A program made the position numbers and the translations under genes. 64,000 nucleotides of DNA, taken from assembly GCA_013177805.1 (NCBI GenBank), contig JABLXU010000017.1, forward strand, positions 1 to 64,000, in the 5' to 3' direction. Positions 40,183 through 50,094 of this stretch are shown one piece after another. This DNA comes from Candidatus Omnitrophota bacterium (GTDB lineage Bacteria > Hinthialibacterota > Hinthialibacteria > Hinthialibacterales > Hinthialibacteraceae). Below the pieces are notes generated by a model, which had not been told where the DNA came from, did not search any database, and saw only the letters and a program-made list of their open reading frames with translations. Position 1 is the first letter of the stretch. Each line of letters opens with the position of its first letter.

Positions 40183-43100
40183 TCAAAACGGCCCGGAGGG
40201 AGACGTCTTGATTTCCAACTGATAATCGCAGGGATTGTCCGCGGAGACGACCAGGAGCATGAACGTGCCGGGAATCAAGGGAGTGGTGAAATCGATGGGC
40301 TTTTCATCTTGATTTTGCCTGTCTATGATCTCGTCCCCGTAAAAGAGATACAGATCGGCGTCCGCGGGTACGTTCCAATCCATCGTAAACCGGACTTCCG
40401 CTTCATCTTGCAACGTGAACGTATAGAGATCCACGTCCCCCAGATACCTCTCGCCATCGAAGCCGGCCGTGTCCAGCCGGCCGGTCACCCGGGTGGTGCG
40501 GTTTAGCAGCAGCAGGCCTAAATTCTGCGCGGTGGCGTCGGTGTCGTTGGGTTCTTTTTCGGTGACCAAGTCCGGTGGCGTTTCGGTCGACAGCCACAGA
40601 ATCTTCAAGGTGTAATCGGTGGGATGGTCCATCGACAACACCAGCAGTTGGTAATTGCCCGGCTGCAACACCTTGCCGTATTGAATCGGTTTATCGGCGC
40701 CGGCCGCCCCATCGACGATCTGATTGTTTTGCAGGAAATAAAGATCCACGTCGGCGGTGGCGGTCCAGTCCAAGGTGATATACAGCTCCCCGGCTTGAGC
40801 TACCGTAAACGCGTAGAAATCCGAATCGCCAACATAGTTATTCCCTTCCATCCCTCCTTTGGCCATCCGCCCTTGAACGGTGAGTTCTTTTTCGGATTCC
40901 AGCGTGCCCAAAGGTTGGGCCTGGGACAAGGCATCATTGGGTTCCTGCTCTTGAATCACGCCGGGCGGGACCGAGGAAGGCTTGACCTGTATTTGCATCG
41001 TATAGTCGCTGGGGTTGTCCATCGACAGGATCAGCAGCAGGTACGTGCCGGGATCCAAGGTTTGAGTAAACACGATGGGCTTTTCGAGCTGGGCCACACT
41101 GCCAATGGTCTGCCCGTTCGACATCAAGTAGAAATCCAGGTCCGCCTCCGCGGTCCAAGCCAGGTTCACCGTCAGTTCGGATTTTTCCCTAAGTGTGATC
41201 GCGTAGAAGTCTGAATCGCCCACGTAGGTCTGCCCCTCGACGCCGCCCTTCGCCATCCGGCCCGCGACGGTCGTGGTGCGGTTGGCCGCCAGGATTCCCA
41301 AATTCTGCGCGGAGTCTTGGGTGTCGTTCGGTTCGGTTTCAGGAATGACGCCGGCGGGTGGCGCGGTCGGCGTGGGCGTCTCCCCGGCCGGAGTCACGGT
41401 GGGTGTGGCCGTCGGCGTCGGCGTGGCTTCCACCGGAGGCCGCGTGGGCGTGGCCTCCACTGGCGGGAGCGTGGGTGTCGGCGTCGCGCCTGGGGCCGTT
41501 GTGGGATGGGCGTCACACATCGCTCCCAGGTACGACGTGGCGGGATCGAGTTTGTAGACCTCCACCGCGTCGATCAGCACCGCCACGGTACGCGAATCCT
41601 CCGGGCCCAGCGTGCACGCGGCCTGCAAAATGGGCGTCACCAGGCCCGGCCGGTCCGGTTGATACACCAGCTCCAGTACGCGTTCTTGATCCACGAAACT
41701 GGAAGCCTGCGCGGGGATCGTGGTGGCGATGGTGCCATTCACGCCTTCATTATTGTTCAGATTCCCTTGCAGGGCGGCTAAGGCCACGGCCACGCCCGGC
41801 CCGTCGGCCCGCACTGTAACCCGGATCAGCACCGGCCATCCCTCCGTCTGGATGGGCGCGAGCGTGTGAATGAACGCCACCTGGCCGGTATGCACCCCCA
41901 TCATGATCCCCACTTTGTCCTTGGACGAAGGGATAAACGGCCCAATATAAATGTTCGTTCGGACTTCTCCCGGCTGAGCGCCTGAAAAACCGGCGCCCAA
42001 GAATTTCCACCCATCCGCCTCCAAGGTGGTTTTGTCGAATTCGTAGCGCGTGTCCGGGGGGAGTGTCTGGCTGGTGTCGATGGAGAGCACTTCCAGCCGG
42101 TCCACCGCCACGTTCACGGTTCCAGACGGTCCACCCGCCACTTGGATAATCGGCGTCACCCAGGGATGGGAATCCGGCTCATACAACAACACCATCCGCT
42201 CCTCTCTTTCCATGAACCGGCCGGAATCGGCGGGAATGTGGGTCGTGATGGTCCCGTCCACACCTTCCCCGGTTGCCAAATTCCCCCGCAACGCCGCCAA
42301 GGCCACCGCCGCTCCGGGAGCATCGGCGCGCGCCATCATCCGGATGAGCACCGGCTTTCCCCCCGTATCCACCGGCGCGGCCGCGTAGGCGAAGGCCACT
42401 TCGCCTGGACCGGCCGTAATTTGAATACCCACCCTGTCTTGCGAAGAAGGGATCAAACTCCCCACATAGCCCATGGCCGTGATCTGCCCTGGCGGAGTGT
42501 TGGGAACGAATCCGCCGGGGATCTCCAGCCAGCCATTCGTGGCCATGTCTTTCTGAGCGAATTCGTAAACCGCCAGGACTTCTGAGCCGAAGGGGCCTGG
42601 CGTGGCAGTGGTGATGAATTCCGGGAACGTCGGCTGATTCTCCCTCGTCGGCGTTACCGTGGGCGTGGCGGTGGATTCCAGGGGAGGTGTGGGGGTGTTG
42701 ACCGGCTGATCCGGTGTAGGAGTGGCCACCGCCACCCCGGGAAGCTGGATGCCCGCGATCCGGCCCGATGGCACCAGGCCCCAACAAGGCATGGCGCTGA
42801 TCCCGTCTTGGGTGAGTTGGCTTAGCTCCGAACCATCCGGACGAATCTTGAACACGTTGATTTTGTCCGTTTCCACCACACTGAACACGATCCATTGCCC
42901 ATCCGGCGACCAATCCACGTGCGCGATGCCGTCCCATCGCGCGAACGACTGGAAATCGGGCGAAATTTTGACTCCGGGCGCGTCCGAAGCGTCTTCCTTC
43001 ATCCGGTACAAGGAATACACGCTCAAGCCGGTGATCGCGTCCAATGTGATTTGGTGGGAATAGGCAATGTATTTCCCATCGGGCGACCAGGCCGGATAAT

Positions 43101-43911
43101 CGTATTCCTCAATCACGCCCATTCCCAGTTGCGGGACGATCATCGGTTTCAGATAGGACCCATCCGGCGTGAGCTCGAACAATCCGGCCGGATGCATGCC
43201 CGCGAGCCCCACCAGCCGCATCGACGCCACGATCCGGTTCGCGTCCAGCGGATGCCAATCCGGCGACCGCCAGAATTGATCGCTCCGCTGATTCGGAATC
43301 GCGGGATAGAAAGGCAGCGCGGCATCCGATCCGTCCATTTTGGCAATGGCTAGATAACTGGAACTGGGCATATATTGTTGAGGAGGCAGAAACGGGCGGG
43401 CGGAATCGGCCCCTGCCTCTCCCGGAATCCCGACACGTAGCACAGAAAGCGGTTGGATCCAGGAAACCGGCGGCCGCACTTTCCCCGCCGGCGTGGGTGT
43501 GACCGAACCGGGTGCGTCCGATTTCCACACGTGAAACACCACCCGCTGCCCATCAGGCGAAACCGAGGCGTCATACGCGCTGGTCTCCACGCCATTCGCC
43601 AACAGGGTGGCGTTCCCCCCCTCGGCCGGGACTTTGTACAACGCCAGCGCGCCCTTGATCGTCGGATGCAGGCTGGAAAAAACCACCACACCGCCCGTGG
43701 GATCGAGGCTGGGGAAAAAATACGGCCCCTTGCCGATGGGCGTTACCGAACTCCCGTCCGGACGCATGGCGAAGACGCCCCACTCCTCCATGAGTTGCAC
43801 AAGCTGCGGGCGGCAATACAAAATCCATCCGGGATCCTGCGCGGGGGCGGGCGTGCTGAAACAAGCAACCAAGGCTCCCAACACACCAATCAAGGCATGG
43901 GATCGCTTCAT
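40183..43911 (-). CDS. Large secreted PD40 beta-propeller protein with a duplicated unknown domain and three PPC domains
   Basis: A 1242-residue exported protein. A signal peptide (HALIGVLGALVACFSTPAPA) is followed by a TolB-like propeller with PD40 blades (VSPDGQRVVFHV, WSPDGKYIAYSH, WSPDGQWIVFSV; about residues 30-395). A Thr-Pro linker leads to two copies of an unknown domain of about 165 residues (446-612 and 622-789), sharing KPVLIRMMARADAPG / WPVLIRVTVRADGPG and VAVALAAL. A second Thr-Pro linker precedes three PPC (pre-peptidase C-terminal) domains with EPNDTxxxAQxLG starts (about 857-977, 987-1107, 1117-1237). PPC domains usually bind glycans or aid export. The start at 43911 opens the signal peptide. 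The role is probably extracellular binding; no catalytic motif seen. Confidence 0.8.
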   Translation of the reverse strand: MKRSHALIGVLGALVACFSTPAPAQDPGWILYCRPQLVQLMEEWGVFAMRPDGSSVTPIGKGPYFFPSLDPTGGVVVFSSLHPTIKGALALYKVPAEGGNATLLANGVETSAYDASVSPDGQRVVFHVWKSDAPGSVTPTPAGKVRPPVSWIQPLSVLRVGIPGEAGADSARPFLPPQQYMPSSSYLAIAKMDGSDAALPFYPAIPNQRSDQFWRSPDWHPLDANRIVASMRLVGLAGMHPAGLFELTPDGSYLKPMIVPQLGMGVIEEYDYPAWSPDGKYIAYSHQITLDAITGLSVYSLYRMKEDASDAPGVKISPDFQSFARWDGIAHVDWSPDGQWIVFSVVETDKINVFKIRPDGSELSQLTQDGISAMPCWGLVPSGRIAGIQLPGVAVATPTPDQPVNTPTPPLESTATPTVTPTRENQPTFPEFITTATPGPFGSEVLAVYEFAQKDMATNGWLEIPGGFVPNTPPGQITAMGYVGSLIPSSQDRVGIQITAGPGEVAFAYAAAPVDTGGKPVLIRMMARADAPGAAVALAALRGNLATGEGVDGTITTHIPADSGRFMEREERMVLLYEPDSHPWVTPIIQVAGGPSGTVNVAVDRLEVLSIDTSQTLPPDTRYEFDKTTLEADGWKFLGAGFSGAQPGEVRTNIYIGPFIPSSKDKVGIMMGVHTGQVAFIHTLAPIQTEGWPVLIRVTVRADGPGVAVALAALQGNLNNNEGVNGTIATTIPAQASSFVDQERVLELVYQPDRPGLVTPILQAACTLGPEDSRTVAVLIDAVEVYKLDPATSYLGAMCDAHPTTAPGATPTPTLPPVEATPTRPPVEATPTPTATPTVTPAGETPTPTAPPAGVIPETEPNDTQDSAQNLGILAANRTTTVAGRMAKGGVEGQTYVGDSDFYAITLREKSELTVNLAWTAEADLDFYLMSNGQTIGSVAQLEKPIVFTQTLDPGTYLLLILSMDNPSDYTMQIQVKPSSVPPGVIQEQEPNDALSQAQPLGTLESEKELTVQGRMAKGGMEGNNYVGDSDFYAFTVAQAGELYITLDWTATADVDLYFLQNNQIVDGAAGADKPIQYGKVLQPGNYQLLVLSMDHPTDYTLKILWLSTETPPDLVTEKEPNDTDATAQNLGLLLLNRTTRVTGRLDTAGFDGERYLGDVDLYTFTLQDEAEVRFTMDWNVPADADLYLFYGDEIIDRQNQDEKPIDFTTPLIPGTFMLLVVSADNPCDYQLEIKTSPSGPF

Positions 43912-44139
43912 TTTCCTCAACTCCTTTCTAGGCAGGCGGCTGGCAGGAAGGCAACCGGAGAGCATCGCTGAACCACCGTTTCATTAGACGTTTTCCCTCA
44001 CCCAAAAGGATGAATGATTCAGGATGCGGCTAACTCTTGCCAATGGAAGAGGAACAGGGTTGAACGATCAGATCGTTGAATGAGCGGACTGAATTGTAAT
44101 CGGTTTTGGGAGTGATTCGAGGGAACTTGGCCGGTTGGC

Positions 44140-46128
44140 TTATTCCATCGATTGAAGGATTCCCATCAGGCGGGCAACGGTTTCCTCGGCGCGCTGGGAA
44201 TCGCGGCGCACCTCCTGGATGAACGGATTAGTGTCCGGCCCGCCTCGCACGGCGGCGAAATCCATTCGTTTTTCCTCCTCCCCGGCCGCGTCCAATCCGA
44301 AACCAATCCGGGCGTGCGGATCGAACTCCTTCTGCGCGTCCTGCAAGATCATGTTGTTGAGTTTGACCTTGTTTGTCTTCCAGTCTGTAAGAATTTGAAC
44401 CAGATCCTCGCGGGTGAACTCGCTCCAGGATTTGTTGAACTGCTTTTCCAGCGCGCCGCGGCACCACGCCCACTTGTCGGCGGAATACTCCCGCGCGATG
44501 GCCTGGATGGCCTGCCGGACCTCTTCCACTTCCGCGAAACGCCCTTCTTCCACCCCATGAATCACCTCGTCCACCTTGGCCGCGGGGACCATCCATCCGG
44601 CCAGATCCAGCCAACGCCCCGTTGAGTCATCCCTTGCCCCGGCCAAGCGGGCCTTGAGTTCCTCGAAACCCAGGCTTTCCCCGGCCGCGGCCCACGCCGC
44701 GGCGAGGGCTTCCCCCAAGCCGATCGAGACGGCCATTTCATAATATTTCGCGCACCGTTTCAACAACAACCGTTTGATGGCGATGCCGTTGTAATTGACA
44801 TACTCCAGTTCCTTGGCGCTCTTGAGATACAAATCCATCAAGCGTTCGGCCGCCTGGATTACTTTTTGGAGAATCACGGGATTGAACAAATCATTCTGGA
44901 TTTCATCGAGCCGGTCAGGATCTTTGCGCCGGTCCCGCTGGGCCCATTTCTGGCTGTCGCGGATGGTTCCCACCGTGAACAGGTTCATCGCGGGGGTCAA
45001 CACGCTCCGGCCTTCTTCTTCCGTGATATAGGAGAAGGGAAATTCGGAAGTGTCGAAATTGCTGTAGTGCTTGCCGATCACCACCGTGAACGGCCCGATA
45101 TGCGCGGGCCAGAGCAGGTACGAAAACGAACCGGTCTTGCACCCCCGCTCCAGAATCCCCTGATGCGCCGGCCCCAGCTTGTACATGTGATTGCTTTGGT
45201 TGGTCCCGCTCCCGGCGTTGTAAAACGAAAACAATCCCGCGATCAGCAGCGTGGATTTGTGATGCGACACCGTGTACGGCCCCGCGAAGATTGAGCACGC
45301 TTCGCCGTGCATCGCCTCCGAGTTGGCGAAAAAGGCCGAATTCTCGGCCGAATATTGCCGGGCGATCTTCACGCCTTGGCCCACGAAACAGGATGTCAAT
45401 ACGGCCGAACCGTCGATTGTGGATCCGGTATGCACGATAAAATCCCGCGCGTATACCCCCGCGCCGAGAGTCGTGGGGGCTTCGGGCTTGCTGACGATCG
45501 TTCCATTCGCCAAAAACTGGCACCCGGACAACGTGGCGTGGGACCCCACGCGCAGATCGCGGAGCGTGACACAATTCTGGATCAGACTGCGCGCTCCGAT
45601 GATACCCCGTGAGCCGCGTTGTCCCTGCACGTACCGCTCGATCAGGGCGCTCAGCCGTTCGATAAACCGGCTCCGGTAACGGTAAAAGACCAGCATATAG
45701 GCGATTTGGGCGGTGAGACGGTCGTAGATCGGCAACGTCCGGCCCCCCGCCTCGTTCACCACTTCGATCGGCGTACCCTGCCCGAACGCGCTCTCGCCCG
45801 TCATCTCCAGGCTACCAATGTTCAACAGGCGCGCGCCCTCCTGGATATCGTAGCCGGACAGGAAACCCACGTGGGCGATCAGCACGCCATCGCCGATGAC
45901 GCAATCCTGGATCGCGCTGTCGTACAACCCGGGCGGCGCCGCGAACCCGTCCGCGGGTTGCGCCTCCCCCCCCAGGACGCCGATCCGGACCTGGCCCCCA
46001 AAGCGGACCCGGTGGATCCACTCGGTGGAGAACGGCTCCGCGGCCTTCACGGCTTCCCACGAAGTGGCCCGGCAACCCTGGCGTTCAAGGGTGATGATTT
46101 CATCCTGCGTCAAGGATCGATAGTTCAT
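44140..46128 (-). CDS. DUF4954 family protein with left-handed beta-helix
   Basis: A 662-residue protein starting MNYRSLTQDEIITLERQGC. The first half (about 40-400) shows hexapeptide-like turns (DSAIQDCVIGDGVLIAHVGF, DGSAVLTSCFVGQGVKIARQ, ARSLIQNCVTLRDLRVGSHA) that suggest a left-handed parallel beta helix as in nucleotidyl- and acyltransferases; NQSNHMYKLGPAHQGILERG is the DUF4954 hallmark. The second half is helical. The family has no established function, although homologues are sometimes annotated as sugar-nucleotide pyrophosphorylase-like. It lies 72 bp downstream of the acyl-CoA synthetase. The start at 46128 was chosen because the upstream in-frame residues are not conserved in type. 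Confidence 0.82.
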   Translation of the reverse strand: MNYRSLTQDEIITLERQGCRATSWEAVKAAEPFSTEWIHRVRFGGQVRIGVLGGEAQPADGFAAPPGLYDSAIQDCVIGDGVLIAHVGFLSGYDIQEGARLLNIGSLEMTGESAFGQGTPIEVVNEAGGRTLPIYDRLTAQIAYMLVFYRYRSRFIERLSALIERYVQGQRGSRGIIGARSLIQNCVTLRDLRVGSHATLSGCQFLANGTIVSKPEAPTTLGAGVYARDFIVHTGSTIDGSAVLTSCFVGQGVKIARQYSAENSAFFANSEAMHGEACSIFAGPYTVSHHKSTLLIAGLFSFYNAGSGTNQSNHMYKLGPAHQGILERGCKTGSFSYLLWPAHIGPFTVVIGKHYSNFDTSEFPFSYITEEEGRSVLTPAMNLFTVGTIRDSQKWAQRDRRKDPDRLDEIQNDLFNPVILQKVIQAAERLMDLYLKSAKELEYVNYNGIAIKRLLLKRCAKYYEMAVSIGLGEALAAAWAAAGESLGFEELKARLAGARDDSTGRWLDLAGWMVPAAKVDEVIHGVEEGRFAEVEEVRQAIQAIAREYSADKWAWCRGALEKQFNKSWSEFTREDLVQILTDWKTNKVKLNNMILQDAQKEFDPHARIGFGLDAAGEEEKRMDFAAVRGGPDTNPFIQEVRRDSQRAEETVARLMGILQSME

Positions 46129-46200
46129 GGCCGTTGAAACCTGATCGAATGAGGGAATCACGATGGACGGGTCCGCGAAGCGGGCCCCGGCCCCCTCGGC

Positions 46201-48330
46201 TTACACCATCACCTTGATGTCACACGCGCAGCATCCTTTCCCCGGTTCCAGGACGAACAAGGGATTGATATCCATCTCCTGGATTTGCGGGCAATCCACC
46301 GCCAGGCGGGACAAGCGCGCCAGGCAATCCTCCAACGCCGCGATGTCCCCGGCCTTTTGCCCCCGGATACCGGCCAGGATGGGATACGCCTTGATTTCCT
46401 GGATCATGGATTGAATCGTGCGCTTTCCCAAGGGAGCCACACGGAAGATGACATCATGGAAAACTTCCACATAAATCCCGCCATACCCAAACATCACCAC
46501 CGCGCCAAAGGAGGGATCCCGCTTGATGCCCAAAATCACCTCTTGCGCGCCGGTGATCATTCTTTGGATCATAACCCCTTCCACGCGGGCCTCCGGCATC
46601 TCCCGCTGGACGTGCTGCATGATCCGCCCATAGGCTTCCGCCGCCTCCGCCGCGGTCCGGATGTTCAACACCACCCCCTGGAGGTTGACCTTGTGAACAA
46701 TGTCTTCCGAGGCGATCTTCATCACCACCGGAAATCCAGCCGCCTCGGCTGCCCGCGCCGCCTCGGCCTCGCTCTGGGCCAGGCGGCTTTCCACAATGGG
46801 AATGCCATAGGCCTGTGCTAGTTCCTCCGATTCCCGCGCCGAGAGCATCCGCCGGCCGGCCGCCCGCGCCCGGTCCAGAACCGCCTGCGCTTTTCCGGAA
46901 TCCGTTCCGTTGGGATTCACGGGTGTGTCCGGCTCCCTTTCCCGGGAACGTTTGAACCGGTACGCGCACGCGAAGGCGCTGCACATCGTCTCCGGCAGGA
47001 TGTAATGGGGTATCTTGTGGCGCAGCAGGATGTCAATCCCCTTGGCCACGTCCGCTTCGCCCATGAACGAAGTCAACAGCGGCTTGTCCGATTCGGCCGC
47101 GTGATTGCATACCTCGGACGCGATCGCCTCGATATCGGTCATGGATTGCGGCGTCAGGATCACCAGCGCGCCATCCACATTGGGATCCTGGAGGGTGCTG
47201 GATATCGCCACCTGGTAACGGTCCCGCCGTGCGTCCCCAATGACATCCACGGGATTCTTGATATTGGCCGTCTTGGGCAAATACTCTTTCAGCTTCTGGG
47301 TGGTCTCGTCCGTGAACCGGGCCACTTGCAGCCGGTTCATCACCGCCGCGTCGGTCGCCAACACGCCCGGGCCCCCCGCGTTGGTGATGATCGCCACCCG
47401 GTTGCCCTGGGGCAGCGGCTGGTACGCCATGGCGATCGCGAAATTGAACATCTCCTCGATCGTGGAACAGCGGATAATGCCGCATTGCTTCATCGCCGCG
47501 TCGCAGATCTCGTCCGAACCCGCCATCGATCCCGTGTGCGACGCCGCGGCGGAGGCGCCTTCCTGCGTCCGCCCTGACTTCAGAAGCAGAATTGGTTTTC
47601 CCGTCTCGGCGATCACCTCTTCGGCCGCCCGCATCAATCCCGTCCCGTCGGTTATTTCCTCGAGGTAGAGCAGGATGACCTGGGTTTTGGGATCATCCTT
47701 CAGGTAATAGAGCAAGTCGATTTCCGTCACATCCGCCTTGTTCCCGAAACTGACGAACTTCGAGAAACCGATGTGCTTGGATTGGGCATAATCCAACACC
47801 GCCGTGCACAACGCCCCGCTCTGCGAGAGAAAGGCAATGTTCCCCGCTTCCGGCATTTTCCGCGCGAACGAAGCGTTCAGCATCACTTCCGGATCGGTGT
47901 TGATCACCCCCAGGCAGTTCGGTCCGATCAGCGTTATATTGTACTTCCGCGCGATGTCTTGGAGTTGTTGCTCGCGCGCCAGGCCTTTGGGGCCGGTCTC
48001 CTTGAATCCGGCGGAAATAATGATTGCCGCGTGGATGCCCTTCTGCCCGCATTGCTCCAGCGCCAGGTTGCACACGTGGCTGGGAAACACAATGACCGCC
48101 ATCTCCACCGGATCCTCGATATCCAACACGTATTTGAACGCCTTCACGCACTGAATCGACTTGGAACCCGGACTGACCGGATACAGGATGCCCGTGTAAC
48201 CCCCGATCAGAAGGTTTTCGAAAATGTCATGCGGAACCGTGCCGCTGACATTGGTAGTCCCCAGGACCGCGATCGATTGGGGATAGAAAATGGAATCAAG
48301 ATGTTTGGTGGAATGGGTGTGGTCGGCCAT
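46201..48330 (-). CDS. ADP-forming acyl-CoA synthetase (alpha-beta fusion)
   Basis: A 709-residue acetate--CoA ligase (ADP-forming) family protein. The N-terminal alpha part has a CoA-binding domain (FYPQSIAVLGTTNVSGTVPH), a succinyl-CoA ligase-like domain (GPNCLGVINTD, AFLSQSGALCTAVLD) and the phosphohistidine loop SAAASHTGSMAGS (His265). The C-terminal beta part (about 490-709) is ATP-grasp (VKKIASEDI-type FPVVMKIASEDIVHKVNLQG, VMIQRMITGAQEVILGIKRD). The reaction is acyl-CoA + ADP + Pi to acid + CoA + ATP, reversible. The acid substrate cannot be read from sequence. The upstream neighbour is an acyl carrier protein and the downstream one a DUF4954 protein on the same strand. Confidence 0.93.
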   Translation of the reverse strand: MADHTHSTKHLDSIFYPQSIAVLGTTNVSGTVPHDIFENLLIGGYTGILYPVSPGSKSIQCVKAFKYVLDIEDPVEMAVIVFPSHVCNLALEQCGQKGIHAAIIISAGFKETGPKGLAREQQLQDIARKYNITLIGPNCLGVINTDPEVMLNASFARKMPEAGNIAFLSQSGALCTAVLDYAQSKHIGFSKFVSFGNKADVTEIDLLYYLKDDPKTQVILLYLEEITDGTGLMRAAEEVIAETGKPILLLKSGRTQEGASAAASHTGSMAGSDEICDAAMKQCGIIRCSTIEEMFNFAIAMAYQPLPQGNRVAIITNAGGPGVLATDAAVMNRLQVARFTDETTQKLKEYLPKTANIKNPVDVIGDARRDRYQVAISSTLQDPNVDGALVILTPQSMTDIEAIASEVCNHAAESDKPLLTSFMGEADVAKGIDILLRHKIPHYILPETMCSAFACAYRFKRSREREPDTPVNPNGTDSGKAQAVLDRARAAGRRMLSARESEELAQAYGIPIVESRLAQSEAEAARAAEAAGFPVVMKIASEDIVHKVNLQGVVLNIRTAAEAAEAYGRIMQHVQREMPEARVEGVMIQRMITGAQEVILGIKRDPSFGAVVMFGYGGIYVEVFHDVIFRVAPLGKRTIQSMIQEIKAYPILAGIRGQKAGDIAALEDCLARLSRLAVDCPQIQEMDINPLFVLEPGKGCCACDIKVMV

Positions 48331-48512
48331 GATGCAACCCCGTTTCTGAATTGATATCCGGATGCCCGCACAGACACGGGTTTTCGGATCATCCGGTTCC
48401 GTGATCCCCGGCGCGCGATTCCCCTGACACGGTTTTTGGGATCAATGACTTTGAATGCCCGCCAACCCGCAACGTGGTAATACCACTCCAGGCTTGGCAG
48501 AAAACCGAACCG

Positions 48513-48755
48513 TCATTTCATAAATTGTTCAATATAATCCACGGCCCCTTGGACGGTTTGCACTTCCAAGGCCGAATCTTCATCCAGCTCGATGCCGAAT
48601 TCCTCCTCGAACGCGGCCACCAGCTCGATGCTCTGCTGCGACACCGCGCCCAAGTCGAACACGAAATTCGACTCCGGCCGGATCTCTTCCGGATTGACCT
48701 TCAATACCTTGGCCACCACTTGTTTGACCCGCTCCATGATGGCGTTTCGTTCCAT
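48513..48755 (-). CDS. Acyl carrier protein with non-standard phosphopantetheine site
   Basis: An 80-residue acyl carrier protein-fold protein: helix 1 (MERVKQVVAKVLKVNPEEI), the loop and start of helix 2 (SNFVFDLGAVSQQSIELVAA) and helix 3 (AFEEEFGIELDED). The attachment motif, Asp-Ser-Leu in standard carriers, is Val38-Ser39-Gln40. The serine is kept but both neighbours that holo-ACP synthase recognises differ. GGAGAG precedes the ATG at 48755; a longer frame to 48812 adds residues without conservation. It lies upstream of the acyl-CoA synthetase on the same strand, 182 bp away. It could be a specialised carrier, or one that is not modified. Confidence 0.85.
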   Translation of the reverse strand: MERNAIMERVKQVVAKVLKVNPEEIRPESNFVFDLGAVSQQSIELVAAFEEEFGIELDEDSALEVQTVQGAVDYIEQFMK

Positions 48756-49029
48756 AGCAGACTCTCCATTCGGATGCTCGGTCGGAATAAGGTTGATTGC
48801 GATTGTATTCAACCCACCCTCCCAATGCTAGGGATCTTTCTTCTTTTGCGGATTAGCGAATCATTATCCGTGGCACGCTACGGATGACCCGCCACCCAAC
48901 GCCGGCACCTTTGGGGCACCTTTTTCAAGGTGGGACCTCCATGCCTCCTCGCTTCTCCCCCTGATCCTGTTCCTTGACGCCCTCCTCCTGAATTTGGGAA
49001 AATAAATCCCTACCCAATCCAATTACGGG

Positions 49030-50094
49030 ATGGTCCTATCCATGCAGTGGATCGCAATCACGTGCCTTCTTTTCCTCTCGGAACCCGGATGGACCGGATT
49101 CGCTCTTATCCCTGCCTTTCCTGGAGAATCCACCGTGAAGATGTCGTGCAACGCTTCTCCCGCCCAATTGCCCCAAACCGCCGGCCCCTGGAGCCGGTCC
49201 GCGGCCTCTCAGCATTGGGATGCCGCGACTATTTTTGAATACATCAACGGCGCGGGCGAAATGTACCTCGCTTACCGCTTCGCGGGTCTGGACGTGTATT
49301 TGTACACTGCCCCCGGCCGGGACGACATTCTCGTCGAGATCTATGAAATGAAATCCCCGGATGACGCCTTCGGCCTCCTCTCCTCCGATTGGGGCGGCGA
49401 TCCCGTGGACCTTGGAAACCAACCCGCTCAGGATTCCAGCGGCGGCCGCGTCCCCCCCCACCGCGCCCTCTATGGGGCCGGCCTGCTGCGGTTTTGCGCG
49501 CGGAACCTGTATGGCCGCATCCTGGCCTACACAGAAACACCCGAATCCAAGGAAGCCGTCCTCTCCCTCGGCCGGGCCATCGCGGCCGGACAGGAAAATC
49601 CACCGCCGCCCCTGTGGATCAACCGGCTGCCTTTGCGTTTGACTGAATCCTGGCGGTTGAAACCCAACCGGGTCTGCTTTTTCCGCTCCCATCTTATCCT
49701 GAATTCGGTGTATTTTCTGAGCCAGAAAAACATCCTGAATCTGGATCAGGCCTGCGAAGCGGTTTTCGCGGAGTACGAATGCAACGAAACTTCCGCCACC
49801 CTGCCACCGGTCAAGGCTTTATTGATCCGGTACCCCGGTGCGGATAGGGCACGACAAGCCTTCCAGCGGTTTTTCGAAGCCTATCTTCCGGAATATGCCG
49901 CGAAACGGCCAGGGGATCTATCCGCCGGATTTCAGGATGTCTACAATATTGAGGATGGTTGGGTGGGGTGCGCGTGGCATCAAAACCACGCGGCCATCCT
50001 TTTTGAATGCCCAGACCAACAAACCGCTCAATCCATGCTCCAGCAAGTGAGCGGGGAAATTCAGCGTGTGGAGGATTCCCATGACGGCTCCTAA
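49030..50094 (+). CDS. DUF6599 family exported protein
   Basis: A 354-residue protein with an N-terminal signal (MQWIAITCLLFLSEPGWTGF, from the second Met at 49042) and then the DUF6599 domain: HWDAATIFEYINGAGEMYLA (residues 62-81) is the opening, followed by FAGLDVYLYTAPGRDDILVE and the EIYEMKSPDDAFGLLSSDWG segment. Function not established. It overlaps the next gene by 14 nt, so the two are translationally coupled. Confidence 0.82.
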   Translation: MVLSMQWIAITCLLFLSEPGWTGFALIPAFPGESTVKMSCNASPAQLPQTAGPWSRSAASQHWDAATIFEYINGAGEMYLAYRFAGLDVYLYTAPGRDDILVEIYEMKSPDDAFGLLSSDWGGDPVDLGNQPAQDSSGGRVPPHRALYGAGLLRFCARNLYGRILAYTETPESKEAVLSLGRAIAAGQENPPPPLWINRLPLRLTESWRLKPNRVCFFRSHLILNSVYFLSQKNILNLDQACEAVFAEYECNETSATLPPVKALLIRYPGADRARQAFQRFFEAYLPEYAAKRPGDLSAGFQDVYNIEDGWVGCAWHQNHAAILFECPDQQTAQSMLQQVSGEIQRVEDSHDGS

